A stretch of DNA of 64,000 nucleotides from positions 14,190 to 78,189 of the forward strand of contig DATBGO010000059.1 in NCBI GenBank assembly GCA_036558005.1, given 5' to 3'. Below are positions 42,330-50,423 of this stretch, in pieces (within the stretch, counting starts at the first letter, position 1; each line of letters opens with the position of its first letter). The notes beneath the pieces were generated by a model that was not told the origin of the DNA, searched no databases, and worked only from the letters and a program-made list of their open reading frames with translations. This stretch comes from DATBGO01 sp036558005. GTDB lineage: Bacteria; Actinomycetota; Actinomycetes; Streptosporangiales; Streptosporangiaceae. A program made the position numbers and the translations under genes.

Positions 42330-42932
42330 ATGCATCAGGTGACTGCGCGAGATGGCCGGGCGCAGCAGGATGACGCAGACGATGCCGGCCTGATCGAGCG
42401 GTCGATCGGTGCGCCGGACTGCTTTGCGGCGCTGTTCGACCGGCACGCGCCCGCCATTTACCGCTATGTCGCGCGGCGGCTGGGACCAGACGCCGCCGAC
42501 GACCTGGTCGCGGAGGCGTTCCTGGTCGCCTTCCAGCGGCGGGGCAGCTATGACCGGACGCAGGCTGATGCGCGGCCGTGGCTGTACGGCATTGCCACCA
42601 ACCTGATCGGCAGGCGCAGACGCGACGAAGTCAGGTTCCTGCGGGCTATCGCCCGTGCTGGGGTGAGCCCGGCCGCGGAGCCTTTCGCCGACCAGGTCAC
42701 TGAGCGGGTCGACGCCCAGGCGGTCAGGGGTCAGCTCGCGGCCGCGCTGGGCGGCCTGTCCAGCCCGCTGCGGGACACGGTGCTCCTGGTCGCGAGCGGG
42801 CTCAGCCACGAGGAAGTGGCCAGGGCGCTCGGGGTGCCGGCCGGCACTGTCGCGTCCCGGCTGGCCAGGGCCCGCGGGCGACTGCGTTCCGCGCTCGGCG
42901 GCGTGAATCCGACCCACGACAGAGAGGTATGA
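42330..42932 (+). CDS. ECF-type RNA polymerase sigma factor
   Basis: 200 residues from the ATG at 42330 (GGGAG upstream); earlier starts would run into the divergent promoter. Region 2 is FAALFDRHAPAIYRYVARRLGPDAADDLVAEAFLVAFQ with the -10-recognition helix; region 4 is LSSPLRDTVLLVASGLSHEEVARALGVPAGTVASRLARARGRLR. The downstream gene begins 4 bases after the stop and encodes a single-helix membrane protein of the kind that accompanies such sigma factors, so the two probably act together. Confidence 0.92.
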   Translation: MHQVTARDGRAQQDDADDAGLIERSIGAPDCFAALFDRHAPAIYRYVARRLGPDAADDLVAEAFLVAFQRRGSYDRTQADARPWLYGIATNLIGRRRRDEVRFLRAIARAGVSPAAEPFADQVTERVDAQAVRGQLAAALGGLSSPLRDTVLLVASGLSHEEVARALGVPAGTVASRLARARGRLRSALGGVNPTHDREV

Positions 42933-42936
42933 GCTG

Positions 42937-44106
42937 GTGAACGAGATGAAGCTAGTCGAGGACTTCTGCGCTGCGCAGCCATTGCCGCAGCCGCAGCGGC
43001 TGGCCAGGACGAGGGCGAGGGTGGTCGCCTCGATCAGCGGCCCGGAGGCGCCCGGCAGCGGGCCGGCTCGCCGGCGGGTACAGGGGCCCGGCCGGGCAAG
43101 GGTGCTGACCTGGCCCCGGCTCGCCGTTACCGGCGCCGCCGCCGGCATCATCGCGGCAACCGCCGCGGCGGCGCTGGGCGCTGGAGCGCTGAGCCCGGGC
43201 GGTACCGGTGGCAGCTCTGCGGCGGCCAGCCCGCTGGCCGGGCGGCCCGCCCGGGCGTTCCTGCTCGCGATGGCCACCCAGGCCGGACGCGCCCAGGTGA
43301 CCGGCCGGTACTTCTGTTCGGCCATCACCCAGGGAGACCGCCAGCTCGTCGGGCCCCGCACCACGCTGCTCATGCCGCTCTGGCAGGACGGCCCGCGGCA
43401 GATCCCCGCCGCACCGCCCGCCGGTTTCCGTTACGCCCTCTTCAGCAGGAGCTACAACGTCGACTGCACGACGCCGTCCGACGACACCCGGCACACGGGT
43501 TACAGCCGCGGCCTCGGCGCCCGGCCAGCGAGCCCGGCGGACGCCAGCGCCTGGCGCCGCGACGGCTCACCCGGTCACTGGACGACGTGGTACACCCATC
43601 AGACCGTGTCCGCGCACCCCGGAACCCGCCGCTACTACACGTTCACCAAGCCCGGCACCAGCCCGTGGGGACGAAGCGATGCGTCACTGCCCGCCGACCC
43701 CGCAAAGCTGAAGGCGATCTTCCTGGCCCACCCGCTGCCAGGGCACCTGAGCCGCAACAACAACATCGCAGAGGAAGCCCTCGCGGTCATGCAAGCGCCC
43801 GTCCGGCCGGCCGTTCACCAGGCCGCGCTCCGGCTTCTCGCCAGCGTGCCCGGAATTCAGATGAAGCCCGGAATGCGAGACCCGGAGGGGCGGGCCGGCA
43901 CCGCCGTGTGGACGCCGGCAATGGCCACCGGATCACTCAGCTACGAGACAAACATCCTCCTGATCGACCCGGCAACGGCCAGCATCCTCAGTTTTGAGAC
44001 GCTCGCCCGCGGGTCCGTGGAAGGTGCCCCGTCAGGCACGGTGCTGAACTACACCGCGTTCAGCTTCACCTGGACCAACCGGCTGCCGGCCAAGCCCGGG
44101 AGTTAG
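42937..44106 (+). CDS. CU044_5270-family membrane protein, ECF sigma partner
   Basis: 389 residues. The N-terminus MNEMKLVEDFCAAQPLPQPQRLARTRARV is typical of this actinomycete family, followed by one membrane helix (about 50-75, WPRLAVTGAAAGIIAATAAAALG) and a large extracytoplasmic domain with many aromatic residues (FTWTNRLP). AGAGAGG precedes the GTG start, 4 bases after the sigma gene. It lacks a recognisable anti-sigma zinc motif, so membrane sensing or anchoring is inferred only from the pairing. Confidence 0.82.
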   Translation: MNEMKLVEDFCAAQPLPQPQRLARTRARVVASISGPEAPGSGPARRRVQGPGRARVLTWPRLAVTGAAAGIIAATAAAALGAGALSPGGTGGSSAAASPLAGRPARAFLLAMATQAGRAQVTGRYFCSAITQGDRQLVGPRTTLLMPLWQDGPRQIPAAPPAGFRYALFSRSYNVDCTTPSDDTRHTGYSRGLGARPASPADASAWRRDGSPGHWTTWYTHQTVSAHPGTRRYYTFTKPGTSPWGRSDASLPADPAKLKAIFLAHPLPGHLSRNNNIAEEALAVMQAPVRPAVHQAALRLLASVPGIQMKPGMRDPEGRAGTAVWTPAMATGSLSYETNILLIDPATASILSFETLARGSVEGAPSGTVLNYTAFSFTWTNRLPAKPGS

Positions 44107-44123
44107 CCTTCGCCAGCACGCCG

Positions 44124-44158
44124 ACGGCGCCCTGCGGGAATTTCCCGCAGGGCGCCGT
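44124..44158. terminator. Bidirectional terminator, 17-bp perfect stem
   Basis: Arms 44124-44140 and 44142-44158 pair fully around a single central base (in practice a short AT loop). It lies between the sigma operon and the convergent hydrolase remnant. Confidence 0.85.
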
Positions 44159-44182
44159 GCGGTTCACGATGCTCCTTGGCAG

Positions 44183-44722
44183 TCAGAGGAATTCACGCAG
44201 GATCGCCGCGAACGAGGCTGGGTCGTCCACCCAGGGGAAGTGCCCGGTTCGCGGCATCACCGCCAGGCCGGCGTTGCCGAGGAGCGCGGCCAGCTCGCCG
44301 ACCGACGTGCTCGTCGGCCAGATGTCGTACTCGCCCGCCACCAGCAGCACCGGCAGCGCCAGCGCCGAGAGCCGCCCGGGCAGCGCGGGATCTGGCTCGA
44401 AGCCGGCGTAGAACCCGTCCGTAGCGGGCTGGGCGAACTGGGCGGGCTCGGCGGCGGCCTGCGCCTGCGCCGCGGCGTTCCACTGCCGGTACAGCAGCGG
44501 CGCCGCCAGCCAGCGGTAGCGCTCCAGTTCCCGCGGCGAATTAGCCTCGGCGTGCAAGGCGGCGACCGCGCCGGAGTACCAGGGCTCGTGTGCCCGCAGC
44601 GCCAGCACCTCGTCTACGCCCAGGTCGGAGGGGATGCCCGCGACGCGAAGCGACGGACCGGTCAGGACGAGATGGCCGAGCCGGTCCGGGCGCCCGGCCG
44701 CGGGGTAGTGGGCGGGCGTTGA
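44183..44722 (-). pseudogene. Alpha/beta-hydrolase, N-terminal half missing
   Basis: About 180 residues align with the second half of a hydrolase: RPDRLGHLVLTGPSLRVAGI after the nucleophile elbow, a helical cap, LALPVLLVAGEYDIWPT with the catalytic Asp, and RTGHFPWVDDP with the catalytic His. The HG oxyanion loop and GxSxG that must precede it are absent. The frame stays open to 45241, but that part is antisense to the cysteine synthase fragment and has no hydrolase features. Homology stops abruptly near 44720, next to the start of the other broken gene. Confidence 0.72.
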
Positions 44723-44753
44723 TGCCGGAATTAGCCGGACGCGGGAGTCGGGA

Positions 44754-45271
44754 CATGAACGCCACAAGCGGGGCGGGTTCACCAGTTGCCGGGCTGCGGC
44801 GCCAGCACCGGGGCACGATCCTGGATGCGATCGGTGACACCCCGCACCTGGCTCGGCTCCGAGACGCTCGCCCAGCTGCCGGCCGGCACGGTGCCGGATG
44901 CTGTGGTCGCCGGGGTCGGCACCGGCGGCACGATCGCCGGGGTGGGCCAGTGTTTCCGCGCCCGCAACGCCTCTTGCCAGATCGTCGCGGTGGAGCCCAG
45001 CGAGTCGTGCACCCTGCTGTGCGGTGAGGTGGGCCGGCACCTGATCGACCATGTCGTGGCGATAGACAGCCGCGCCGCGATTGGCGAGATGCGCCGGCTG
45101 GCCCGCGAGCACGGGTTGTTCGCCGGCCCGAGTTCTGGCGCCAACCTGCTCGCGGCCCGGCGGTTGCGGGCCAGCCAGCCTGCCCTGCGGCAGGTCGTGA
45201 CGTTCTTTTGCGACGAGGGCGAGAAATACATCAACGACCACTTCACCTACGAGGACGACTACCCCCGGTGA
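44754..45271 (+). pseudogene. Cysteine synthase-like PLP enzyme with large internal deletion and frameshift
   Basis: An ATG at 44754 begins a normal N-terminus (LRRQHRGTILDAIGDTPHLARL, cf. the ILxAIGNTPL motif of O-acetylserine sulfhydrylases). Within a few bases the homology jumps, in another frame, to VVAGVGTGGTIAGVG, the PLP-phosphate loop, and on to AREHGLFAGPSSGANLLAA. The PLP-binding Lys and about 140-150 residues are lost. A further gap lies at CGEVGRHLIDHVVAIDS, where intact relatives have about 20 more residues. The C-terminus (ITFFCDEGEKY-like, YEDDYPR) is intact. No activity is expected. Confidence 0.75.
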
Positions 45272-45358
45272 CTGGTCACCCCATCAGGGCCGCGGCCGGG
45301 CCAGGGACGCCATGGCGTCCCCGGGCAGGCGGCCCGGCCATCCAGCCCTGGCCGGCGA

Positions 45359-46282
45359 TCATCGGAGGATCTCGGCTGGCAGGACGGCGTGCACGCCCCA
45401 GGTCTGGTTGGCCACCTGGGTGATGCGCAGGTCGACGCAGGTGCTCGCGAGCGCCAGGGCAGCGCCCTTGCCGAGGTCGAGCAGCGCCTGCAGCCAGCAC
45501 ACCATCGCCTCCAGCGCGTCGCCCATGGCCGCGTTGAGGTCCGCGTCGAAGCCGAACGTGATCCGCCCGGCCGGTGTCTCGGCGTGGATCGTGCGCAGCG
45601 GCCGGCCCGCTGCCCGGTCGATCACCACCTCGGTCGTCATGGCACATTCGATCGCCGTGCCGCCGACCTCGCCGTCGCCCTGAGCGGCGTGGCCGTCGCC
45701 CAGGTAGAGCAGGGCTCCCGGAACGGTCACCGGAAGATACAAGGTGGTTCCGGCGACCAGTTCCCGGCAGTCGATGTTGCCGCCGCTGGCCGCGCGCGGC
45801 GGGGTCGTTGAGTGCTCGCCCGGCTCTTCCGGGGCGGTGCCCATCACCCCGAGGAACGGAGCCAGGCTCCGGCTGAAGCCTGTGTCGCAGGTCGCCGTGC
45901 CCGCACCGGGGTCGATGTCCCACAGCAGCCAGGACGGCGGCCCGCCGGCCAGCCCGAGGCGGCGGGTAACAGGGGTGTCCCTGGCACCGGCGACCGTCCA
46001 GCCCCAGGGATCTGGCCGCAGCGACACAAGCCGCAGGCACAGCATGTCGCCCGGCTGCGCCCCGCGCACCATGATCGGCCCCGTCAGGCAGTGGCCACGC
46101 CGGCCGGGAATCATCAATGGCCGCTTCTCCCCCGGGAATGTCTGCCGCTCGAGGTGCCCGGTGGCGTCGAGCGACCGGACTACCACCGTGTCGCCAGGGT
46201 CGATGCACAGGACGGGCGCGTGGTCGCGGGAGAGCACATCCGCCGTCGTGCCCGGAGTGGGATCCAGCCGGTGGGTCGTCAC
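45359..46282 (-). CDS. Acetamidase/formamidase family protein (FmdA/AmdA)
   Basis: 307 residues from the GTG at 46282 (AAGGGG upstream; TTG 46312 and ATG 46300 are alternatives). VLCIDPGDTVVVRSLDATGH, MIPGRRGHCLTGPIMVRGAQPGDML, SGGNIDCRELVAGTTLYLPVTVPGALLYLGDGHAAQGDGEVGGTAIE (several motifs in a row) and AYLLASxxVDLRITQVAN-like CVDLRITQVANQTWGVHAVLP are the family core with its metal-binding Asp/His/Glu. It hydrolyses short-chain amides to acid and ammonia. It stands alone between the decay scar and a VOC gene. Confidence 0.9.
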   Translation of the reverse strand: MTTHRLDPTPGTTADVLSRDHAPVLCIDPGDTVVVRSLDATGHLERQTFPGEKRPLMIPGRRGHCLTGPIMVRGAQPGDMLCLRLVSLRPDPWGWTVAGARDTPVTRRLGLAGGPPSWLLWDIDPGAGTATCDTGFSRSLAPFLGVMGTAPEEPGEHSTTPPRAASGGNIDCRELVAGTTLYLPVTVPGALLYLGDGHAAQGDGEVGGTAIECAMTTEVVIDRAAGRPLRTIHAETPAGRITFGFDADLNAAMGDALEAMVCWLQALLDLGKGAALALASTCVDLRITQVANQTWGVHAVLPAEILR

Positions 46283-46360
46283 GCTCGCGCCCCTTCTCAT
46301 CGCGCCGGTCAACTGTGCACGATCACATTAGATGTCAGCGAACGGGTCTAGCGTCTAGAC

Positions 46361-46801
46361 ATGATGTTCTGGCAGTTGACCATCGACGCGAACGACCCGG
46401 CTGTACTGGCCCGGTTCTGGGCGCAGGCGCTGGGCTATCAGCCGGTGCCGCCGGCCGAGCCAGCGACGACCTGGCACGCGCACTACCACGCCCGGCTGGG
46501 CGAGGACGCGGCCTTCGACGACCGGCTCTTCGACCCGGCCGGGCTGCGCCCGCCGATCAGGTTTCAGCAAGTGCCGGAGGCGAAGGCAGGGAAGAACCGC
46601 CTCCATCTCGACCTCTACCCCACTGGCCGCGATAACGCGCTGCCCATGCAGCGGCGGATCGAGATCGTCGAGGCGAAGGCCGCCGAACTGATCCGGCTGG
46701 GTGCCAGCGTGCGGAACCGGGCCCGGCGCGACGATCCGGAGGACCCGATCTACTACGTGGTCATGCACGACCCGGAAGGCAACGAGTTCTGCGTCAGCTG
46801 A
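46361..46801 (+). CDS. VOC-superfamily protein (glyoxalase-like)
   Basis: 146 residues. WQLTIDANDPAVLARFWAQALGY opens the fold and YYVVMHDPEGNEFCVS closes it; KNRLHLDLYPTG supplies a metal His. This is the common actinomycete 'VOC family' type of unknown substrate. Divergent from the acetamidase gene. Confidence 0.88.
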   Translation: MMFWQLTIDANDPAVLARFWAQALGYQPVPPAEPATTWHAHYHARLGEDAAFDDRLFDPAGLRPPIRFQQVPEAKAGKNRLHLDLYPTGRDNALPMQRRIEIVEAKAAELIRLGASVRNRARRDDPEDPIYYVVMHDPEGNEFCVS

Positions 46802-46834
46802 AACTCACAGCGGGCAGCGGGCATGCCAAATAGT

Positions 46835-46852
46835 CATATTATGCGCAATATG
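46835..46852. promoter_or_regulatory. AT-rich inverted repeat CATATT-N6-AATATG
   Basis: Six-base arms separated by ATGCGC, about 110 bases before the unknown membrane-protein gene. The low-GC block stands out and may be an operator or promoter element. Confidence 0.4.
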
Positions 46853-46963
46853 TGACATAGGCGGTTTGCCGTAGACGGCAGGATCGCAGCCCCGTACCAT
46901 ACAGCCACAAGAGCCTATTCGCCTGCACAATGGCCGGCGGGCTCTACTGTCGTGGGGGATCGA

Positions 46964-48268
46964 ATGTCAACGCAAACCGAGCCTGCTCTGGCAACCGGAG
47001 ACATAAATGTCCAGCGCGCGTTCCGGCTGGGCTGGCGATTTGCTCAGCTGTACCATGAACCTCATCGTGCGACTCTTGAGGCTAGCGCGAGGACCGGGAA
47101 ACTGCCTAAGCACCTGCCGAGTCTCGGCGAGCTCAGCGCCGGTAACCGCACTGAGCTGATCCTGCGGGAAATCGAGCATGACATCACGGCGCTAAAGCCT
47201 GAGCTGGCAGCCGCTGATGATGACGACCCGGCGTCCTTGGACACGATGTTAAAGGTCATGCGCGGGCCCATCGACAGCAAGGGGAAGAAGACTCAGGTAC
47301 TCCTGACCTTCCGCCGCCTCAGGATAGAAATCGGCGCTGACGATGCGCACCTCAGCACGGCCATCGACCTTGGCCGCATGCTCGCCGACACCGTCATCCT
47401 CGCGAACTCCCCCGGCGCCTACCTGACCGAGTTCGAAACCAGCCGGCTCCAGAATGCCTACGAATGGCTCGAAGACCTGCACACGTCCTTCCCCGATCAT
47501 GCCTCCGACGCTGTCAAGGGATCACTCCAGTACTGGCAGCAATGGGTGGCAAATACCGGCGGGGTAGCGCCCGCCGGGCAAGACCAGCGGGTCAGGCGGA
47601 TGCTCAGCCTCCAGGGAGAGCGGTGGCGGCGGCTGCTGTCCGGCGAAATACTCGCTCGCGATCTGCTCTCCGCCGACAGTTACCGCAAGGCAGCCAGTGA
47701 CTACCTTGGCCGGATCGGCAGGCTTGTCTGGAGCTTCGTGCGCCGCTTCTGGCTGGCGGTCATCATCGTGCTCGGCGGCACCGGCGCCATCGTCTGGACC
47801 ATCGTCGCCTACGCGCCAGGCGGAGCGGCATCGGTGGCAGCCCTCATCGCGACCGCGGCCGGGTCGCTGGGCGTCTCCTGGAAGACCGTAGGATCCACGC
47901 TCGGCAAGGTGGCCACGCAGGCCGAGCAGCCACTGTGGAACGCGGAAGTCGTCGAGGCAATCGTCGTAGCCACCTTCATACCTCCGGTTGAGATGAAGGA
48001 CCGGGCCATTACCTCGCTGCGCAAGCAGGCGAGCGGTCCCAAGGCGCTGGCTGGCGCGCCTCCAGCACAGGGCGAGCCAGCCCCGCCGCCTGAGCCCGGC
48101 GGAGAAAGCCTGAACGCTCTGCCGGGCAGCGAGCAAGCCCCAGCCGGACAGGCCGCAGGCGAACTGGCCGCGGCGCTGCCGTCAGCCAGCAATCGCCCGG
48201 ACCATGACGGGCCTATCCCGAAGGCCGCCATCGAGCCCGTGGCTGACCCAGCCGCGCCAGCACCATGA
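46964..48268 (+). CDS. Membrane protein of unknown function with long helical cytoplasmic part
   Basis: 434 residues, with GGGGGA before the ATG. Residues 1-255 are soluble and mostly helical (FRLGWRFAQLYHEPHR, LTELILREIEHDITALKPELA-like stretches, ending in a basic segment). Two membrane helices follow (about 262-285, FWLAVIIVLGGTGAIVWTIVAY, and about 292-310, ASVAALIATAAGSLGVSW), then a Pro/Ala-rich C-terminal tail of about 90 residues. I recognise no family. Codon use is somewhat less GC-biased than in neighbours. The next two genes encode exported proteins; co-function is a guess. Confidence 0.7.
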   Translation: MSTQTEPALATGDINVQRAFRLGWRFAQLYHEPHRATLEASARTGKLPKHLPSLGELSAGNRTELILREIEHDITALKPELAAADDDDPASLDTMLKVMRGPIDSKGKKTQVLLTFRRLRIEIGADDAHLSTAIDLGRMLADTVILANSPGAYLTEFETSRLQNAYEWLEDLHTSFPDHASDAVKGSLQYWQQWVANTGGVAPAGQDQRVRRMLSLQGERWRRLLSGEILARDLLSADSYRKAASDYLGRIGRLVWSFVRRFWLAVIIVLGGTGAIVWTIVAYAPGGAASVAALIATAAGSLGVSWKTVGSTLGKVATQAEQPLWNAEVVEAIVVATFIPPVEMKDRAITSLRKQASGPKALAGAPPAQGEPAPPPEPGGESLNALPGSEQAPAGQAAGELAAALPSASNRPDHDGPIPKAAIEPVADPAAPAP

Positions 48269-48318
48269 TTCAAGATTTATCCCACATTTCCTAAAGCCCT
48301 GCCGTGCATCCTGGCCAC

Positions 48319-48948
48319 ATGCGCACACTTCGCCTCTTGCTGCCCCTATCCATCCTGGCGTCGCTGACCCTGGCTCTGCCGCTCGCGCTGCCCGCGTCGG
48401 CAGCCAGCTCAGGACGGCCGCACGCTCAAGCCAGTCACGGTGCCGCTGTCGTCCCGCAGGGAAACGGCAAGCCCTGCATGGGCATCTGCTGGCAGATCTA
48501 CAGTATTGGTAAGGCTTTCACGATCAACGGCACATGGCGTGACTGTGTCCAGGTCTCGCCGACGCCAGGCTTCAAGAAGAGCTACACCTGCTCGTTCACC
48601 GGAACCATCTCCAATTCCTTCTCGAACACCATCGGTCTTTCAGCTGATCTGATTAGCGTGAGTGTCGGCTATAGCGTCACGTACAGCACCTCGATCACCG
48701 GCGGGACCACCTACACGCCGGTCAATCAGAAAGCCCGTGGCGAAGTGGAGTGGGCCAACCAGTACAGCGCCAACGCGCTGCATGAACGCCAGCTGGATCA
48801 GGGCAAGCCGGACGGCAAGACCCGCACCGGGCGTGCTCAGCATTGGGAGCAGCCGGTGAGCCGGTTCATCCCGGCGGGAACGACCACCGCATCGACCGCG
48901 GGCACGTTCCGGAACAAGCACTGGAGCTGCAAGAACCGGTGCCCGTGA
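48319..48948 (+). CDS. Secreted protein of unknown function, beta-rich
   Basis: 209 residues starting MRTLRLLLPLSILASLTLALPLALPASAA, a clear Sec signal. The mature part has six Cys (CMGIC, RDCVQ, YTCSF, WSCKNRC) and an amphipathic Ser/Thr/Gly-rich stretch (TISNSFSNTIGLSADLISVS, then VGYSVTYSTSITGGTTYT) that alternates polar and hydrophobic residues like membrane-inserting beta hairpins. No family is recognised; a toxin or surface protein is possible. The stop overlaps the start of the next gene as GTGA. Confidence 0.6.
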   Translation: MRTLRLLLPLSILASLTLALPLALPASAASSGRPHAQASHGAAVVPQGNGKPCMGICWQIYSIGKAFTINGTWRDCVQVSPTPGFKKSYTCSFTGTISNSFSNTIGLSADLISVSVGYSVTYSTSITGGTTYTPVNQKARGEVEWANQYSANALHERQLDQGKPDGKTRTGRAQHWEQPVSRFIPAGTTTASTAGTFRNKHWSCKNRCP

Positions 48949-49388
48949 GCCCGCTGCCGCGGTCTGTGCCCGTGGTCTTGGCTGTCCTGGCCCTCGCTGC
49001 GTGCAACAGCGGGGGCCAGCGGTCAGCAGCGCACCAGACCGCCGCTCAGCGCCGCGCGGCCGTCGATCATTTCCTGGCCGGGACGAAGACCGCCGGGGCC
49101 AGGCACAACGCGAGAGCGCTCCGCGCCGCTCTGACGCCTGGCCTCCCGGCACTGAAGATCGAGGAGACGTGCCTGGGCGGCGGCATGCTGAAGGCCACGG
49201 TCAGGTTCCCCGGCCGCAAGCCAGTGCCGTTCACCGGGACATGCGGCGGGCCGCCCGCGCGCTCGCCCCTGGTCGCCGGGGTGTCTTTCTCGCCCCGCCA
49301 TCCCCGTGCCGAGGTGGCCACGGTGATCGTCCAGCCCGCTAAGGGGCAGGACTACTGGATAGGCATCGGGGCCGGCAGATCATCCTGA
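48945..49388 (+). CDS. Putative lipoprotein of unknown function
   Basis: 147 residues from the GTG at 48945, which overlaps the upstream stop as GTGA, so the two are translationally coupled. PVVLAVLALAACNSGG is a lipobox (Cys near 20). The mature part has an Arg/Ala-rich helix (RRAAVDHFLAGTKTAGARHNAR) and a beta-rich end (AEVATVIVQPAKGQDYWIG) with Cys at ETCLGGG and GTCGG. It may be the cell-bound partner or immunity protein of the secreted product before it; that is inference from coupling only. Confidence 0.6.
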   Translation: MSPLPRSVPVVLAVLALAACNSGGQRSAAHQTAAQRRAAVDHFLAGTKTAGARHNARALRAALTPGLPALKIEETCLGGGMLKATVRFPGRKPVPFTGTCGGPPARSPLVAGVSFSPRHPRAEVATVIVQPAKGQDYWIGIGAGRSS

Positions 49389-49455
49389 CCCCCGGGACCC
49401 GGGACCGGGCGGGTCACGACGCTCGACCTTAGCGTGACGATCTATGCTGGAAGGA

Positions 49456-49483
49456 TTGAATAGCCTTGGCCTGCTGATAATAC
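49456..49483 (+). promoter_or_regulatory. Promoter of the first GT8 gene
   Basis: TTGAAT (49456-49461), a 16-bp spacer and TAATAC (49478-49483) stand 16 bases before the ATG at 49500; CAGGAG is the ribosome site. The leader would be very short, so this promoter is plausible but unproven. Confidence 0.4.
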
Positions 49484-49499
49484 GATCAGGAGTTTAGCG

Positions 49500-50414
49500 A
49501 TGGCTGCGTCCGGCGAACGGCGTGATAGTGAAAGGCCTAATACTTTAGTCCCGGTCGTGTGCTGTGTAGACGATCGCTTCGCCACACCGCTCTGCGTCCT
49601 GATGGAATCAATTGCCGCCGCGCGACCCGCCGGCGCTCCAGAGATGCTGATGATCGTCATTAATGACGATCTGAGCGAGGCCGGGCGCCACGCCATTATG
49701 AAACACGCCGAGCTGCTATCCTTCGAGCTGCAACTGCGTACGGCGCCACCGCCCAGCTCCCTGTTTCCTCAGTTCCGGTGGGACAGTAACGTCACCTACA
49801 CGCGCCTGGCGATTCCAGAGGTAATCCCCGATCATCGCGTCGTGCTCTACCTCGATGTCGATACCATTGTCCTTCAGGACATCAGCGAGCTACTTTACCG
49901 GCCGCTCGGCGACGCGCCCTTCGCCGCGGTCCCCGACCCGACCAAGCCCCTGCTGCGGCTGGGCCGGGCGCTTCCCGGATGGCAGGAGCTCGGGCTCTCC
50001 GGTGACCGGGCGTATTTCAACAACGGGATAATGCTCATGGACGTGGAACGGTGCGCCGCTCAGCGGCTCTTTTCCGAAGCCGCTCGTTTCCTCGCTGAGC
50101 ACCGGGAGAACGTGCGGTACTGGGATCAGGACGGAATGAACTGGGCGGCGACCGACAACTGGGCGCGGCTGGAACGGAAGTGGAATACCTTCGCCTTGTC
50201 ACCGCTCAAGAGCATCGGGGAGTACACGCACCCCGCCGAGGAAGTGCTCCCGCTCAGCACGCTCATCGCGGAGGAGGAGACCGCCGCGATCCTGCATTTC
50301 GCCGGGCCGCGTAAGCCATGGATGCGGGACTATCCCGAAAGCTCGCTCCGTGACCTCTACCTGCGGTTCTCGCGCGCCGCGGAGATTCGCGCGGCCGCGG
50401 GGACGGTGGCGTAG
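49500..50414 (+). CDS. Glycosyltransferase family 8 (GT-A fold)
   Basis: 304 residues. VVLYLDVDTIVLQDISELL carries the DxD metal/nucleotide-sugar motif, YFNNGIMLMDVER and WDQDGMNWAATDNW are the following GT8 boxes, and AILHFAGPRKPW the C-terminal HxGxxKPW motif. A retaining transferase using a UDP-hexose, cytoplasmic. It is the first gene of the sugar-tailoring cluster; the ORF faces the C-methyltransferase operon. Acceptor unknown. Confidence 0.92.
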   Translation: MAASGERRDSERPNTLVPVVCCVDDRFATPLCVLMESIAAARPAGAPEMLMIVINDDLSEAGRHAIMKHAELLSFELQLRTAPPPSSLFPQFRWDSNVTYTRLAIPEVIPDHRVVLYLDVDTIVLQDISELLYRPLGDAPFAAVPDPTKPLLRLGRALPGWQELGLSGDRAYFNNGIMLMDVERCAAQRLFSEAARFLAEHRENVRYWDQDGMNWAATDNWARLERKWNTFALSPLKSIGEYTHPAEEVLPLSTLIAEEETAAILHFAGPRKPWMRDYPESSLRDLYLRFSRAAEIRAAAGTVA

Positions 50415-50423
50415 GGCGGCCCG

